A DNA stretch of 64,000 nucleotides from Arsenicicoccus cauae (lineage in GTDB: Bacteria > Actinomycetota > Actinomycetes > Actinomycetales > Dermatophilaceae), in NCBI RefSeq assembly GCF_009707125.1, contig NZ_WLVL01000039.1, positions 124,001-188,000 of the forward strand, written 5' to 3'. The notes below the pieces were generated by a model. That model made no database searches, had not been told where the DNA came from, and was given only the letters and a program-made list of their open reading frames with translations. Position 1 is the stretch's first letter; each line of letters begins with the position of its first letter. The position numbers were made by a program, and so were the translations under genes. Of this stretch, positions 63,843-64,000 are shown one piece after another.

Positions 63843-64000
63843 TCACTTCTCCTGCGCATCGGGCGCGTCGATGGCGGTGGAGGCGGCGCGGGCCTCGGCA
63901 TACGCGCTCCTGAGGTCGGGGTCGATCGCGGCGAGCTGCTCGGCGAGCTCGACCATGACCAGGCACTGCTTGAGCGAGGCGTCGTCCTCCATCTTGCCGT
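63843..64000 (-). CDS. C-terminal part of an unidentified gene, cut by the window edge
   Basis: An open minus-strand frame enters at the right edge and ends at 63843 with a Lys-TGA. The visible part reads KMEDDASLKQCLVMVELAEQ, IDPDLRSAYAEA and a polar tail. Coding character and its position seven bases before the lyase start suggest an operon partner. I do not recognise the family. Confidence 0.55.
   Translation of the reverse strand, partial: GKMEDDASLKQCLVMVELAEQLAAIDPDLRSAYAEARAASTAIDAPDAQEK

Overview
The window is GC-rich DNA (I estimate a little over 70% G+C by eye) from an actinomycete. Supporting signs are GTG and TTG starts, many apparently leaderless genes, a DasR-type GntR regulator with a dre-like operator, a FadA2-FabG4-HtdX-like set, a complete Propionibacterium-type transcarboxylase operon and VapBC. 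The gene set fits the Micrococcales (Intrasporangiaceae-like), but that placement is an inference. It reads as ordinary chromosome. I saw no tRNA, rRNA, CRISPR array, intact insertion sequence or prophage.

Layout. 1-1.5 kb: two tandem secreted PepSY-like proteins closed by a strong terminator. 1.7-4.3 kb: a DUF4334 protein, a DodA-type extradiol dioxygenase behind a MarR-type palindrome, and a glutathionyl-hydroquinone-reductase-like transferase. 4.4-10.2 kb: HrpB helicase, a 53-residue membrane protein, a decayed DUF4143 ATPase, an unknown zinc-ribbon protein, a secreted SGNH hydrolase and a DUF3817 membrane protein. 10.3-15.1 kb: VapBC, a ROK kinase, and a beta-phosphoglucomutase plus GH65 disaccharide phosphorylase pair. 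15.2-20.8 kb: an AlkD-like protein, a convergent repeat region, a flavin reductase with a divergent membrane protein, and a MaoC/FabG4/thiolase operon with a divergent TetR gene. 21-24.3 kb: an alkylation-repair operon (Ogt, sigma factor, second Ogt, Tag glycosylase), then MerR. 24.4-30.3 kb: a hexapeptide acyltransferase, an acyl-CoA ligase, a PEP-synthase remnant, glutamate dehydrogenase and an MFS transporter.

30.4-38.3 kb: a sodium:solute symporter with a small partner, then an N-acetylglucosamine locus. In that locus nagA, PTS IIC and the GntR gene face left, and a SIS-type deaminase, IIB, IIA and a HAD phosphatase face right from a shared operator region. 38.3-50.9 kb: a large subtilase, a KAS III-like synthase, a penicillin-binding lipoprotein coupled to a DUF364 protein, a GH31 glycosidase, aminopeptidase N and a GNAT protein. 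51-56.7 kb: a thioesterase, an aminotransferase overlapping a gutted 2-hydroxyacid dehydrogenase, glycerate kinase and a TPR-GGDEF protein. 56.8-60.6 kb: transcarboxylase 5S, 12S, a small subunit and 1.3S. 60.7-64 kb: a GlcD-type FAD oxidase, a dienelactone hydrolase, a CitE-like lyase and a partial gene at the edge.

The clearest functional units are the alkylation-repair operon with its own sigma factor, the GlcNAc regulon with its operator, the transcarboxylase operon, and the disaccharide phosphorylase/mutase/kinase group. A recurring start architecture runs through the window: a TANNNT or CANNNT hexamer ending six or seven bases before the start codon, with no Shine-Dalgarno sequence, which points to leaderless transcripts.
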